Assembly: GCA_046350095.1 (NCBI GenBank)
Contig: JAXMBA010000006.1
Span: forward strand, 1-64,000
Direction: 5' to 3'
From: Urbifossiella sp046350095
Lineage (GTDB): Bacteria > Planctomycetota > Planctomycetia > Gemmatales > Gemmataceae
DNA: 64,000 nucleotides
Below the pieces are notes generated by a model, which worked only from the letters and a program-made list of their open reading frames with translations, searched no databases and was not told where the DNA came from. Shown one piece after another: positions 25,296 to 34,186 of the stretch. The translations under genes were made by a program, and so were the position numbers. Within the stretch, counting starts at the first letter, position 1, and each line of letters starts with the position of its first letter.

Positions 25296-26026
25296 GCCTC
25301 GCCCCTCAGCCGGTCCGCGAGCTGACTGCCCCGCGGCACCGCGGCAAAGTCGCACGCGGTCAAGAAGGCCGCGTCGCTGAACCCGTCCCCCACGCCGAGC
25401 GTCGCTACCGGCTCGTCGGCGAAGTAGGTGTGCAGGACGTGTCGCACCGCCCGCTCCTTCCCCAGGCACGCCGGCACGAGCGACAGGTTGTTGTCGTTGA
25501 GGTGCAGCTGGAACCGCCCGTCCGCGGCGGCCCGCAGTTCGTCATGAACCGGTGCCAGCCGCGTCGCGTCGCCGCCGGGGTGCTTGACCACCAGGTACAG
25601 CGGCAGGTCGAAGTCGCGGATCACGCGCGGTGTCACGCCGAGGCCGAGCCGCGCCGACGCCGCTTCGGCCGCGCGCCGTGCCGCCTCCAGGTCTGCGGCG
25701 GTGTCGCGCAGCTGTGGGCGGATCACCGCGTCCCACGCTTCGTCGAGCGCGCCGCCGGGGGCAAGGACGACGCCGCCGAAGTCGAGGATGGCCGCGTGAG
25801 CGAACGGCAGGTCCACCCGGCGGAAGGCGTCCAGGTTGCGGGCCGTCGTGGGGATCACGGTGCCGCGGTTCAGGAGGTCGAACACGGCGCGCTGGCGGTC
25901 GGTGATGTACGACAGTGGCGAGCCGTCGCGGGCGCGGGCCGCTGGTCGCACCGGCTCGCCGGGCGGGCACTTCGGACGCGTCTGGAAGACAGTCCCGTCC
26001 AGGTCGAGGAACACGACGACGCGCAC
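25292..26026 (-). CDS. HAD-superfamily phosphatase of the Ter-type module
   Basis: A 244-residue HAD hydrolase. Motif I is FLDLDGTVFQT, motif II PTTARN, and the C-terminal motif IV GVGDGFSDAAFL is of the Cof/sucrose-phosphatase type (GDGxxD); a large cap domain lies between. It would remove a phosphate from a pathway intermediate, perhaps after a ribosyl-phosphate has been attached. It starts 9 bp after the PRTase gene and overlaps the StiP gene by 4 bp. Confidence 0.88.
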   Translation of the reverse strand: MRVVVFLDLDGTVFQTRPKCPPGEPVRPAARARDGSPLSYITDRQRAVFDLLNRGTVIPTTARNLDAFRRVDLPFAHAAILDFGGVVLAPGGALDEAWDAVIRPQLRDTAADLEAARRAAEAASARLGLGVTPRVIRDFDLPLYLVVKHPGGDATRLAPVHDELRAAADGRFQLHLNDNNLSLVPACLGKERAVRHVLHTYFADEPVATLGVGDGFSDAAFLTACDFAAVPRGSQLADRLRGEA

Positions 26027-26035
26027 CCGGGCTCC

Positions 26036-27154
26036 TCAGAAGTACACGGCCGTCGCGCCCAGCATCTCGGGCAGGCGGTGCGCCACCGGCAGCGGCCGCG
26101 TCTCGTAGCCGATCAGGACACGGTCGTACCGGCGGCCGGCGACGTTGTAAAGGAAGTTCGGCACCGCGGCGTCAGTATTGTCGGCGAACGTCAGGACGCC
26201 GCCGAGTTCGCCGCCGCCGACGAGCGGCGAGCGCGTCGTGCACTGAAAGACCACGTCCCACCCGAGTTCGTCGAGCCGGCGCGCGAGGCGGAAGGGCGGG
26301 TGCGCGAATTCGCCGCTGCCGAGCAGGAGCACGCGCTCGCCGCTCTTCACACCCGCGTCGGCGATCATCGCATCGAGGTCGTACGGGAGCGGGCCGCGGA
26401 CGCCGAGGCGGCCGTGATTCGTAGGTAAAACCGCGTCGAGGAACTGGCCGCGGCCAGTCACGTCGGGCGCCGGTTCGGGATCGAACGCGGGGTCGGCGTC
26501 GAACGAATAGCCGCCGCGCAGCAGGCTGCCGACGCGGACCGGCACGCCGAGTTCGGCGGCAAGGCCGGCACGGCGTGGGCCGAGCCAGTCGGTGAGGCAC
26601 ACGAGGTGAACCGTCGCCAGCCGCGGGTTGAGGCGGCGGTACGCCGCGGCCAGGTTCAGCAGGGTGCGGCCGGTGCTGATCTCGTCGTCCACCAGCACGA
26701 GCGACACGGCCCGGCGAAACAGATCGGCACACTCGGGCTCGACGGGTTCGTACAGCAGGTGGTCCGGGGCGTGGCTGTGCGGCTCCTCGAAGCCGAACGC
26801 CAGCGGCCGGCTCAGCCGGTAGCGCGTCGTGTGGAGGAACACCGCGTCGGTGCGGTTCGTGCGGCGCAGCAACTCCTCGAATACGCCCTGGCCCAGGCCG
26901 GTTGCCGTCTCCGCGAGCGCGACGACGGCCACCGGGCCGGGCAGGTCGAGCAGTGTTTCGGCGAGCCGGGCGTGCGTCTCGGCCATCACGCGCGGGCGGG
27001 CCGGGACGTGCTTGCCGAGCACCCGGCTGACGAACACGAAGCCGCGCTTGCGGCTGCGCCGGCACCCGAAGCCGCACAGGCGATCGAGCGGCAGCTTTGC
27101 TTCTTCGACCACGAGCCGCAGGGTGCCGCACGGCAGCTGAACGGTGTGCGTCAT
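26036..27154 (-). CDS. Phosphoribosyltransferase with TRSP domain
   Basis: A 372-residue, two-domain protein. The first half is a type-I phosphoribosyltransferase (PRTase_2) with the PRPP loop VLVDDEISTGRTLLNLA and a conserved beginning (LRLVVEEAKLPLDRLCGFGCRRSRKRGFVFVSRVLGKH). The second half carries the TRSP motif (QCTTRSPL) after the FLLGSGEFAHPPFRLARRL-like stretch, and ends with VLIGYETRPLP. In Ter operons the same fusion is part of a predicted nucleoside-metabolite pathway. ATG 27154 overlaps the ATP-grasp stop by 4 bp. Confidence 0.9.
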   Translation of the reverse strand: MTHTVQLPCGTLRLVVEEAKLPLDRLCGFGCRRSRKRGFVFVSRVLGKHVPARPRVMAETHARLAETLLDLPGPVAVVALAETATGLGQGVFEELLRRTNRTDAVFLHTTRYRLSRPLAFGFEEPHSHAPDHLLYEPVEPECADLFRRAVSLVLVDDEISTGRTLLNLAAAYRRLNPRLATVHLVCLTDWLGPRRAGLAAELGVPVRVGSLLRGGYSFDADPAFDPEPAPDVTGRGQFLDAVLPTNHGRLGVRGPLPYDLDAMIADAGVKSGERVLLLGSGEFAHPPFRLARRLDELGWDVVFQCTTRSPLVGGGELGGVLTFADNTDAAVPNFLYNVAGRRYDRVLIGYETRPLPVAHRLPEMLGATAVYF

Positions 27155-28140
27155 GTCGAGCGTGCCGGCACGGGTTGGGGCACGCGGGCGCCGGTGCACG
27201 GGGCCGGCACGTCGGCGGCGGTCGCGGAGCCGAGCGCGAGCCGGACCGCCCACAGTGGCAGGTTCAGCCCGCTGCGGAACGTCATCGGCAGCCCGCCGGA
27301 CATCCGCGGGTTGATCTCCAGCAGGTGCGGTTCGCCGCCCGCGTCGCGGAACTGCGCGTTGAACAGCCCGGTGAGCCGTAGCCGCGTCGCCATCCGTCGC
27401 ACGACTTCGATCAGCCGCGGGTTGTCCTCGATCTGCTGCCACCCGCCCCCCTTGCGGCGAACAACGGCGCCGACGAGCCGGCCGTTCTCGGCGAGCGCGT
27501 CCACACTCCGCTCCGGGCCGGGGAGGTACTCCATCACCAGCAGGTCGGCGAAGCGGCCGGCGCCGAGGCGGGAGCGGGCATCGGCCAGTGCGATCCCGTT
27601 CGGGTGATCGAAGTCGTCGATGACGTGGAAGCCGATGCCGTACACGGACGTGGCGGGCTTGTAGCACACCCGCGCGTGCAGGGCGCGGAGGCGGTCCACG
27701 GCGGCGTCGAAGCCGGCGCGGTCCGTCACCACCTCACACGCCGGCAGCCGCACGTCGGGCAGGTCGGCCACGGCCGCGGCCAACTTCGCCTTGTGGTTGA
27801 CGAGCCGGATCGTCGCCGCGTCGCCGGCCACGCACAATCGGGTGCCGGCCGCCGCGAACCGGTCGCGCGCCGCCGCGACCGGCAGCACGTTTCGCCCCGG
27901 GAAGAACAGCGTCGCACCGCGGCGCGCGGCGACTTCGAGGCAATGATCGACGTACCTGTCAGCGGCGAGGCCGTCGGGCTCGACTTCGAAGTGATCGGCG
28001 TGCCGGCGGCCGCGGTAGCGCGGGCTCGGGTGGGTGACGAGGATGCGGAACTCGTCCGGCCGGCGGTCGCGGCAGAGGCGAGCGACGACCTCGCCGGTGT
28101 TGGCGAGATACTTGTTGAACCAGACGACGGGCGCGGGCAT
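27151..28140 (-). CDS. ATP-grasp ligase of the Ter-type module
   Basis: A 329-residue ATP-grasp protein, first gene of the operon. It has a preATP-grasp fold (VVWFNKYLANTGEVVARL), a lysine-bearing NHKAKLAAAVADL, the metal/ATP-binding CYKPATSVYGIGFHV and the C-terminal EINPRMSGGLPM, where the Glu and Asn bind Mg-ATP. It should join a carboxylate to an amine or similar nucleophile. TAGCAT ends 6 nt before the ATG, making this the promoter of the operon and suggesting a leaderless message. Confidence 0.9.
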   Translation of the reverse strand: MPAPVVWFNKYLANTGEVVARLCRDRRPDEFRILVTHPSPRYRGRRHADHFEVEPDGLAADRYVDHCLEVAARRGATLFFPGRNVLPVAAARDRFAAAGTRLCVAGDAATIRLVNHKAKLAAAVADLPDVRLPACEVVTDRAGFDAAVDRLRALHARVCYKPATSVYGIGFHVIDDFDHPNGIALADARSRLGAGRFADLLVMEYLPGPERSVDALAENGRLVGAVVRRKGGGWQQIEDNPRLIEVVRRMATRLRLTGLFNAQFRDAGGEPHLLEINPRMSGGLPMTFRSGLNLPLWAVRLALGSATAADVPAPCTGARVPQPVPARST

Positions 28141-28201
28141 GGGGGGATGCTACCGTCGCGCCCCGGGGCGTCAACCGGAACCGGCCCGTATGCTGTCCGG
28201 G
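28141..28201. promoter_or_regulatory. Divergent pair of leaderless-type promoters
   Basis: In 61 bp two -10-like boxes point outward. TAGCAT on the minus strand (28152-28147) is 6 nt from the ATP-grasp ATG; TATGCT on the plus strand (28189-28194) is 7 nt from the ATG of modA. Neither has a clear -35. Both imply transcription starting at or next to the ATG. Confidence 0.5.
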
Positions 28202-28975
28202 ATGTCGCGTACCACCGCCGCCGCCGTCGGATCACTCGTGCTGCTCGGGCTCCTCGCCGCTGCACTGGGGTGGCGCGGCCGCGGCGGCGGGGCGCGGCCC
28301 CTCGTCGTGTACGCCGCGGCCGCGGTGCGGGTGCCGCTCGAAGCCGCCGCCCGCGACTACGAGGCCGAACACGGCCGCCACGTCGAGCTGCGGTTCGGCG
28401 CGTCCGAGGACGTGCTGACGCGGGCCGGCCTGGTCAACCCGTCGGACCCGGCCGACCTGTTCCTCCCCGCCGACGACTCGTACGTCCGCACCGCCCGCGA
28501 GCGTGGGCTCGTCGTGGAAGGATTCCCGCTCGCCGCCATGCGCGCGGTCGTGCTGCTGGCGCCGGGGAACCCGAAGGGGCTCGCCGGCTGGGCCGACCTC
28601 CGGCGCGACGGCGTGCGGCTGGCGGTGCCGAACCCCGGCGCCGCCGTCGGGAAGCTGACCCGCGACCACCTGATAGCCGCCGGCCGGTGGGAGGCGCTGA
28701 AGCCGCACGTGGCCGACACCGGCACCGTGACCGAGGCGGCGAACGCGGCGAAGGTCGGCGCCGCCGACGCGGCCGTGGTGTGGGACGCGGTCGCCGCAAA
28801 CTACCCCGGGCAGACGGTGCTGACCCCGGCGGAGCTGACCGGCGTTGTGGGCCGCGTCGAGGTGGCGGTGTTGGCGCAATCGGTCGACCGCGCCGCGGCG
28901 CTGGGCTTCGCCCGCTACCTCGCCCACCCGGAGCACGGGCTGAAGACGTTCCGCGCCGCGGGGTTCACGCCATGA
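28202..28975 (+). CDS. modA: Molybdate-binding ABC transporter substrate protein ModA
   Basis: A 257-residue exported solute-binding protein of the ModA/WtpA type: membrane leader (VGSLVLLGLLAAALG), then LVVYAAAAVRVPLEAAARDYEA, LRFGASEDVLTRAGLVNPSDPADLFLPAD, AVVLLAPGNPKGLAGWADL, RLAVPNPGAAVGKLTRDHL and AAVVWDAVAANYPG. It binds molybdate or tungstate outside the membrane. ATG 28202 is preferred to ATG 28190 because the latter is part of the TATGCT box. Its stop overlaps the modB start by 4 bp. Confidence 0.85.
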   Translation: MSRTTAAAVGSLVLLGLLAAALGWRGRGGGARPLVVYAAAAVRVPLEAAARDYEAEHGRHVELRFGASEDVLTRAGLVNPSDPADLFLPADDSYVRTARERGLVVEGFPLAAMRAVVLLAPGNPKGLAGWADLRRDGVRLAVPNPGAAVGKLTRDHLIAAGRWEALKPHVADTGTVTEAANAAKVGAADAAVVWDAVAANYPGQTVLTPAELTGVVGRVEVAVLAQSVDRAAALGFARYLAHPEHGLKTFRAAGFTP

Positions 28976-29766
28976 CCACCGGCCGCGCCTCGGCGGTGCC
29001 GTTCTACGCCGCGCTCGGGCTCCTCGGCGGCCTGTACGTCGGCCTCGTCGTCGCCATGCTCGTCGCCGACCTGGCGTACACGTCGCCGGCGGCCGTCGGC
29101 CGCACGCTGGCGTCGCCCGACATCCGCGCCGCGGTGTGGCTCACGCTTATCAGTTGCTCGGCGTCGGCGCTGCTGGCCGTGTGGGTCGGCGTGCCGCTCG
29201 GCTACGTGCTGGCACGGACGCGCTTCCCGGGCAGGGCCGTTGTCGATCTGCTGGTGGACGTACCCATCGCCCTGCCGCCGCTCGTCGTCGGGCTCAGCCT
29301 CCTCATCCTCTTTCAGACGCCGCCCGGTCTCGCGGTTCAGCGACAACTCACTGTCACGTACGCGGTGCCGGCGGTGGTGCTGGCGCAGTTCGTCGTCGCG
29401 GCGGCGTTCGCGGCGCGGACCATGCGAGTGACGTTCGAGCAACTGTCGCCGCGAACCGAGGACGTGGCGATGACGCTCGGCTGCTCGCGCGGCCGGGCGT
29501 TCTGGCTCGTCACCCTGCCGGAGGCCCGGCGCGGCGTGCTCGCCGCGGGGACGCTGGCGTGGGCGCGGTCGCTCGGCGAGTTCGGGCCGGTCCTGGTGTT
29601 CGCCGGGGCGACGCGCGGGCGGACGGAGGTGCTGGCGACGACGGTGTACCTCGAACTCAGCGTCGGCAACCTGGAGGCGGCGCTGGCCGTGTCGGTGCTG
29701 ATGATTGGCGTCGCGGTGGCGGTGCTGGTGCTGACGCGGGCGCTCGGCCTCCGCGGCGCGGGTTAG
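28972..29766 (+). CDS. modB: Molybdate ABC transporter permease ModB
   Basis: A 264-residue BPD-type permease with five or six membrane helices. The inner-membrane coupling loop EDVAMTLGCSRGRAFWLVTLPEARRGVLAAGTLAWARSLGEFGPVLVFAG is clear, as are ALPPLVVGLSLLILF and the final helix. Start overlaps the modA stop (ATGA). No ATPase gene follows: the next gene is convergent, its stop overlapping this one by 3 bp. The ModC-like ATPase at 51778 is a candidate partner. Confidence 0.88.
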   Translation: MTTGRASAVPFYAALGLLGGLYVGLVVAMLVADLAYTSPAAVGRTLASPDIRAAVWLTLISCSASALLAVWVGVPLGYVLARTRFPGRAVVDLLVDVPIALPPLVVGLSLLILFQTPPGLAVQRQLTVTYAVPAVVLAQFVVAAAFAARTMRVTFEQLSPRTEDVAMTLGCSRGRAFWLVTLPEARRGVLAAGTLAWARSLGEFGPVLVFAGATRGRTEVLATTVYLELSVGNLEAALAVSVLMIGVAVAVLVLTRALGLRGAG

Positions 29767-30992
29767 CGGGCGCCGGGGGCGAGGAACTGGGTCCCGGTGC
29801 GCGGCCGCGTCTGCTCGTGCGGCTCGGCACCGGGCGGCGTGTCGCGCCAGGCGCGGCCGCCGGCGGCCGCCTCGTACCCGGCGGCGTACAGCCGGCGCAT
29901 GGCCGCCGGGTCGAAGCTCATCGCGTCGCCGACGGCGGGGAAGTCCTCCGGGACCGCCGCCAGGTGGTACCGCATCCCGCCGAGCAGGCAGAGCGAGTAG
30001 ATGCGGTACAGCTCGCCCCGCGTCTGCGACGCGATCACCGACTCCAACGAGCCCTCGGCAATGCGAACGGTCCGCCGGTCGGTACACGCGGGGTCGGCGT
30101 ACAATTTTCCCGCGATGATGACGTAGGCGTCCGACCCGGCGAGAGGCTGCCGCCCGGCCCGCAGCGCCTCGCGGTCAAGGTGGAGGGTGCTGGCGCGGAG
30201 GAACACGGCGGTCGTCGCCCCGCCGTCGACGTGCATTTCGGTAAACCGCCGGCCGTTCACTTCTACCTCGACCGGCACCGGCGGGAAGAACCCCGGGACC
30301 GACGCCGATGCCAGCAGGATCGTGCGGTACAACTCCGCCGCGTCCGGCCGACCGCTCGACGCGATCGCCCCCATGTCCCAGACCACGAGCCGGCGGGCGT
30401 CGAGGTTCGTGGTGCCGACGTACAACCGGCGGCCGGCCGCGTGGGCCCGCGCCACCTCCGCGAGGAGTGCGTCGTCCACCTGCGCCGCGATCAGCTGCTT
30501 CAGCGGCTCGGACGACGCGGCCGAGTCCGAGAACAGCACCGAGACCCGCGGCCGGCGGCGGTAGATGTCCTTGTCGGTGACCATGGTGTAGAGCCGGGTC
30601 ATCGGCTCGTCGTACGCGGTGCCGAGGAAGGCGTAGCTGGCGACGAGGGCGCCGGTACTGACGCCGGTGACCACGTCGAACGTCGGGCGGGTGCCCGCGT
30701 CGGTCCACCCCTTGAGTACGCCGACCGAGTACGCGCCGTACATCCCGCCGCCGGACAGGGCGAGGAACTTTCCCGGTTTCGCGGCGGGGTCGGGGGAGGC
30801 GCTCGAAGTCCGGGTCCGGTCCACGAGCGAGCGGAGGAGTTCCGTCTCGACGACGGCCGACTCGTCGGCCGGGCCGGGCTGGACGAGGCCGCTCTCGCGG
30901 GTGAGTTCGGGCGGGGCGCAGGCCCGGTGCTTGGTCGCGCAGCCGGCCACGGCTACGGCGAGCACGGCGGCGATGCGGGTGACCGGGGACAC
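29763..30992 (-). CDS. Patatin-like phospholipase, lipoprotein
   Basis: A 409-residue predicted lipoprotein (leader MSPVTRIAAVLAVAVAGC) with a patatin domain: the oxyanion loop LALSGGGMYGAYSVGVLKG, the nucleophile elbow GVSTGALVASYAFLG and the catalytic Asp in HVDGGATTAVF. A Ser-Asp dyad hydrolase acting on lipid acyl esters in the envelope is expected. The GTG at 30992 is preferred because a GAAGG site lies upstream and the lipobox VAGC falls in place; the open frame extends further upstream without support. Confidence 0.87.
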   Translation of the reverse strand: MSPVTRIAAVLAVAVAGCATKHRACAPPELTRESGLVQPGPADESAVVETELLRSLVDRTRTSSASPDPAAKPGKFLALSGGGMYGAYSVGVLKGWTDAGTRPTFDVVTGVSTGALVASYAFLGTAYDEPMTRLYTMVTDKDIYRRRPRVSVLFSDSAASSEPLKQLIAAQVDDALLAEVARAHAAGRRLYVGTTNLDARRLVVWDMGAIASSGRPDAAELYRTILLASASVPGFFPPVPVEVEVNGRRFTEMHVDGGATTAVFLRASTLHLDREALRAGRQPLAGSDAYVIIAGKLYADPACTDRRTVRIAEGSLESVIASQTRGELYRIYSLCLLGGMRYHLAAVPEDFPAVGDAMSFDPAAMRRLYAAGYEAAAGGRAWRDTPPGAEPHEQTRPRTGTQFLAPGAR

Positions 30993-31179
30993 TGGTACGC
31001 ACCTTCCCGCGGCCCGAGGACGGGTCGCACCCCACTGTAGGACGGCCGGGGTGGCCGGTTGAGCGAATCCTGTCACTCGCGTCTCGGCCGCGGGGCCGAG
31101 TGGGCGGACTGTACCGGTCGCGCGGGCGGGGAGGTTCCACTCCCTGCCCGAGAGTGGGATGACTGCGCCCGCTTCCGGT

Positions 31180-31208
31180 TTGAACCGGGTCGGCTGCCGC
31201 GTTATTAT
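31180..31208 (+). promoter_or_regulatory. Sigma-70-type promoter
   Basis: TTGAAC (31180-31185), a 17-nt spacer and TATTAT (31203-31208) make the clearest canonical promoter in the window. Transcription would start near 31215, about 28 nt before the ATG at 31243. Confidence 0.7.
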
Positions 31209-31242
31209 CAGCCGGGCGTTTGTTCTTCCGGAGTTGCCCCCG

Positions 31243-32295
31243 ATGTCCGCCCGCCTCCTGCTCACCTGCCTTCTGGGGACAGCAGCCGTGGCCGAGGCCC
31301 CCCCAGCTGTCGTCTTCGAGAAAGCCACGATCCCGGACCGTCAGGAGCAGCAACCCGCGGCGCTGACCGCCCTCGTCCCGAAAGGGTGGAAGGTGCAGGG
31401 CGGCCCGAAGTGGTACCCGACGTTTGTTCACCAGGTCAGCTTCGAGCTGCGCGTCGGGAACCCCGCCGGCGACGAGCAGGTCGAAGTCTTCCCGACCTAC
31501 TGGTTTACGCACTCGGAGAACAACCCGTTCCCGCCGCGGCCGATGACGCCGTACATGGGGCAGGTCTGGCTCGCCCCGCACGACCCGGTCGAGATGCTGG
31601 AGAAGGTGACGGTCCCGGGCTTTCGTGCGGCACAGCGCCCGAGGGTCACTCAGCGTGAGGAGTTGAAAGACCTGGCGCGGGGTTTCGCCCGCGCCGACGG
31701 GCAGGCGGTCAAGGCCGGCCGGGTCCGGGTTGAGTACGAGGCGCGCGGGCGGCCGGTCGAGGAAGACTTCTACATCGTGCTGTCCTACTACCAGCTCAAG
31801 ACGGCGGCCGGGAGCATCCTGAACTGGAGCCCCGTGGTGATGCCGTTCGCAGTGCGCGCCGCACGGGGGAAGCTCGACGCGGCCAGTTCGACCCTGTTGG
31901 CTTGCGCCTTCTCCGTTCAGCCGACGCCGGCGTACTACAAGGCGATGCGGCTGGCGCAGACGAAGTTCATCGGGAACATGGTCCTGTACCAGGAACTCGA
32001 CCGGCAGGACGCCCGGGCCATCTTCAAGACGCGGGCCGACATCGCCGAGGTGTACCAGAACATCTGGAAGGAGAAGAGCCGGGCCGACCAGCGGACGTTT
32101 GAGACGCGGCAAGACCTGCTCGGCGGGGTAGCGCCCTATCGCGGCGAGGGGTCGACGTACCTGCTGCCGCACACGCACAAGTACCAGTGGGCGAGCAACG
32201 ACGGCACCACGGTGATCCTCACCGACGACATCAACTACGACCCTGGTATCGGGAGCCGGGTGCGCTGGGAGCGCTTGACCGGCGCCAAACGATAG
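31243..32295 (+). CDS. Secreted protein of unknown function
   Basis: A 350-residue protein with a short signal peptide (MSARLLLTCLLGTAAVAEA). The mature part has no recognised motif; it contains ALVPKGWKVQGGPKWYPTFVHQVSFELRVGNPAGDEQVEVFPTYWF and a KTRADIAEVYQNIWKEK helix, and ends with RWERLTG. A role at the cell envelope is the most that can be said. A canonical promoter lies just upstream, so it is independently expressed. Followed by tRNA-Ser on the other strand. Confidence 0.75.
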   Translation: MSARLLLTCLLGTAAVAEAPPAVVFEKATIPDRQEQQPAALTALVPKGWKVQGGPKWYPTFVHQVSFELRVGNPAGDEQVEVFPTYWFTHSENNPFPPRPMTPYMGQVWLAPHDPVEMLEKVTVPGFRAAQRPRVTQREELKDLARGFARADGQAVKAGRVRVEYEARGRPVEEDFYIVLSYYQLKTAAGSILNWSPVVMPFAVRAARGKLDAASSTLLACAFSVQPTPAYYKAMRLAQTKFIGNMVLYQELDRQDARAIFKTRADIAEVYQNIWKEKSRADQRTFETRQDLLGGVAPYRGEGSTYLLPHTHKYQWASNDGTTVILTDDINYDPGIGSRVRWERLTGAKR

Positions 32296-32370
32296 CGCGC
32301 CGGGAGCGCCAGTACTCTCTCGCCTACGGGGCGGGTTCGGCGCTACACTCGGGTTTGCTCGGTTATCGAG

Positions 32371-32457
32371 CGGAAGGGGAGGGATTCGAACCCTCGAACG
32401 TGTTGCCACGTTGCCGGTTTTCAAGACCGGTGCAATCGACCACTCTGCCACCCTTCC
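32371..32457 (-). tRNA. tRNA-Ser (TGA)
   Basis: An 87-nt class II tRNA on the minus strand. Acceptor arms GGAAGGG/CCCTTCC with discriminator G, anticodon loop CTTGAAA with anticodon TGA, a long variable arm (AACGTGGCAACACGTT) and a T-arm GGGTTCGAATCCC. CCA is not encoded. Confidence 0.97.
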
Positions 32458-32472
32458 GGCGGCACAACAGTC

Positions 32473-32541
32473 CGGCGAGCCGGTCCCCGTGAGGGGCCGG
32501 TGCGTCCGACGCACCGGCCCCTCACGGGGACCGGCTCGCCG
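32473..32541. repeat. Perfect 34-bp inverted repeat
   Basis: Arms 32473-32506 and 32508-32541 are exact complements with a single-base centre, so about 69 bp of uninterrupted palindrome. It lies between the oxidoreductase stop and the 5' end of tRNA-Ser and probably terminates the oxidoreductase message. It is the same sequence family as the repeat at 63882, with paired substitutions. Confidence 0.95.
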
Positions 32542-32547
32542 ACGCAC

Positions 32548-34110
32548 TTAGTTCCCCGCGGGGGCCGGGTCGGTGCCGTTCACCCACGGGCCTTCCAGCC
32601 GCTGGTACGCCGGCGGCACCAGCTTGCTGCCGCGGTCGCCGCCCGTCCAGCCCTGCACCTGGCTCGGCGTGTCGCGCTTCTTGCTCCGGGCCTCCAGCTT
32701 CGTCGCCCAGTTGCTGTCGGCCTCCTTCGGGGCGCGGCCGTCCTTGTCCCAGAAGTACACCTTGCCGTTGCGGTAGCTGTTGGCGCCCATGTTCACCGTG
32801 CTGAACGCCGCGGCTCCGAGTTCCGGCGTGCTCAGCGTCATGCGGCGCTTGGCGGCCACGCACTCCAGGAAGTTGTCCCACAGGGCGTAGGTGGCCGAGT
32901 CCTCGACGCCGTTCTTCGGGCTGGCGAACTTCGGGTTCACGTACTCGTGGATCGGCTTGCTGTCCGCGTCCTTCGGCTTGCTCGGGCCGCCGGCCGGGTA
33001 CTGGCCGTACACCTCGAAGCCCTTCAGGTAGTCGGCCCGACTGTTCGGGCTGAACTTGATGGTGCCGAGGTGCCCGCGGATCGTCTCGCCGAGCTGCACG
33101 TCGTTCAGCATCGTCGCCGAGATGATGACCTGGCAGCCCTCCTCGTAGTCGGCCACCACCGTCGCCACGTCCGGCACGTCGCGGCCGTCATACTCCATGT
33201 ACAGGCCGCCGCCGCCGGTCACGCGGGCCGGGAACCGCAGGCCCATCGCCGCGATCAGGTGCGTCGTCTGGTGGACGAACAGGTCGGTGAACATGCCGCC
33301 GCCGAACGGCCAGTAGCACCGCCACTGCGCCCACACGGCCCGGTCGAACGGCATCTGCGCCGGGGTCGGGCCGAGCGGCTGGTCGTCCACACCCTTGAAG
33401 GCGTGGCCGAGCCACATGTTCCAGTCCACCGTCGTCGGGCTCATCTCGCGGGTCAGCGGGTAGTAGCGCCACTGGCCGACGCTGCTGTTGCGGAAGTAGC
33501 TCGTCTGCCCCTGGAGGACGTGGCCGATGTTGCCGGCCTTCACGTACTCGTTGGCGGCCAGCCACGTCGGGTCGGCCATCGACTGCACGCCGACGGTGAC
33601 GACGCGGTTGAGCTTCTGGGCCGTGTCCACCACGGCGATCGCCTCCTGGATGGTCCGCGTCATGGGCTTCTCCATGTACACGTCCTTGCCGGCGTTCATG
33701 GCGTCGATGGCCATGCGGGCGTGCCAGTGGTCGGGGGTGGCGATGCACACCACGTCCACGTCCTTCTGCTCCAGGATCTTGCGGTAGTCCTTGGAGACGT
33801 GGTTGCGGTCGTCGCGGTTCAGGCCGCAGCGCTCGGCCGACGGGTAGAGGCCGCGGCCGCGGATCAGGTTCGCCACCACCTGGCCGTCCCACACGTCGCA
33901 CACGGCGACGGGGGCGACCGGCTTGTTCAGCTCGCGCATCTTGAGGATCACATCGATGTGCTGCTGACACCGGCCGCCGACGCCGAGGAAGCCGACGCCG
34001 ATGCGGGCGTTGGCCCCGGGCACCTGGGCGTAGCTCTTGGCCGTGAAACTCATGGCTGCCCCGGCCGCGGCCGAGGACGCCAGGAAGGACCGTCGCGACG
34101 ACTTCGACAT
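32548..34110 (-). CDS. Gfo/Idh/MocA oxidoreductase with Tat signal
   Basis: A 520-residue exported oxidoreductase. The Tat leader (SSRRSFLASSAAAGAAM) is followed by a Rossmann fold with GVGFLGVGGRCQQHID, CIATPDHWHARMAIDAMNAGKDVYMEKPMTRT (the EKP lysine of the family) and a C-terminal alpha/beta domain with GGGMFTDLFVHQTTHLI. This planctomycete subfamily is abundant and probably acts on sugars or sugar acids; substrate unknown. SD GGAGG lies 6 nt before ATG 34110. Confidence 0.9.
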   Translation of the reverse strand: MSKSSRRSFLASSAAAGAAMSFTAKSYAQVPGANARIGVGFLGVGGRCQQHIDVILKMRELNKPVAPVAVCDVWDGQVVANLIRGRGLYPSAERCGLNRDDRNHVSKDYRKILEQKDVDVVCIATPDHWHARMAIDAMNAGKDVYMEKPMTRTIQEAIAVVDTAQKLNRVVTVGVQSMADPTWLAANEYVKAGNIGHVLQGQTSYFRNSSVGQWRYYPLTREMSPTTVDWNMWLGHAFKGVDDQPLGPTPAQMPFDRAVWAQWRCYWPFGGGMFTDLFVHQTTHLIAAMGLRFPARVTGGGGLYMEYDGRDVPDVATVVADYEEGCQVIISATMLNDVQLGETIRGHLGTIKFSPNSRADYLKGFEVYGQYPAGGPSKPKDADSKPIHEYVNPKFASPKNGVEDSATYALWDNFLECVAAKRRMTLSTPELGAAAFSTVNMGANSYRNGKVYFWDKDGRAPKEADSNWATKLEARSKKRDTPSQVQGWTGGDRGSKLVPPAYQRLEGPWVNGTDPAPAGN

Positions 34111-34149
34111 GAGACGCCTCCAGGGTGGGCGAGGGGGTGTAACGAACGA

Positions 34150-34175
34150 AGCCCACCCGAAACAACGGGTGGGCT
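34150..34175 (-). terminator. Terminator after the esterase gene
   Basis: AGCCCACCCG (34150-34159) pairs perfectly with CGGGTGGGCT (34166-34175), 12 bp beyond the esterase stop. It has the same stem as the hairpins at 12516 and 17005. Its position just upstream of the oxidoreductase start separates the two transcripts. Confidence 0.8.
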
Positions 34176-34186
34176 GAATCACTAAC

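Noticed and set aside
23287..28140. Tellurium-resistance locus
   Set aside because: Only the biosynthetic module is present; no TerB, TerC, TerD or TerZ protein was found in the window, so a resistance call would be unsupported.
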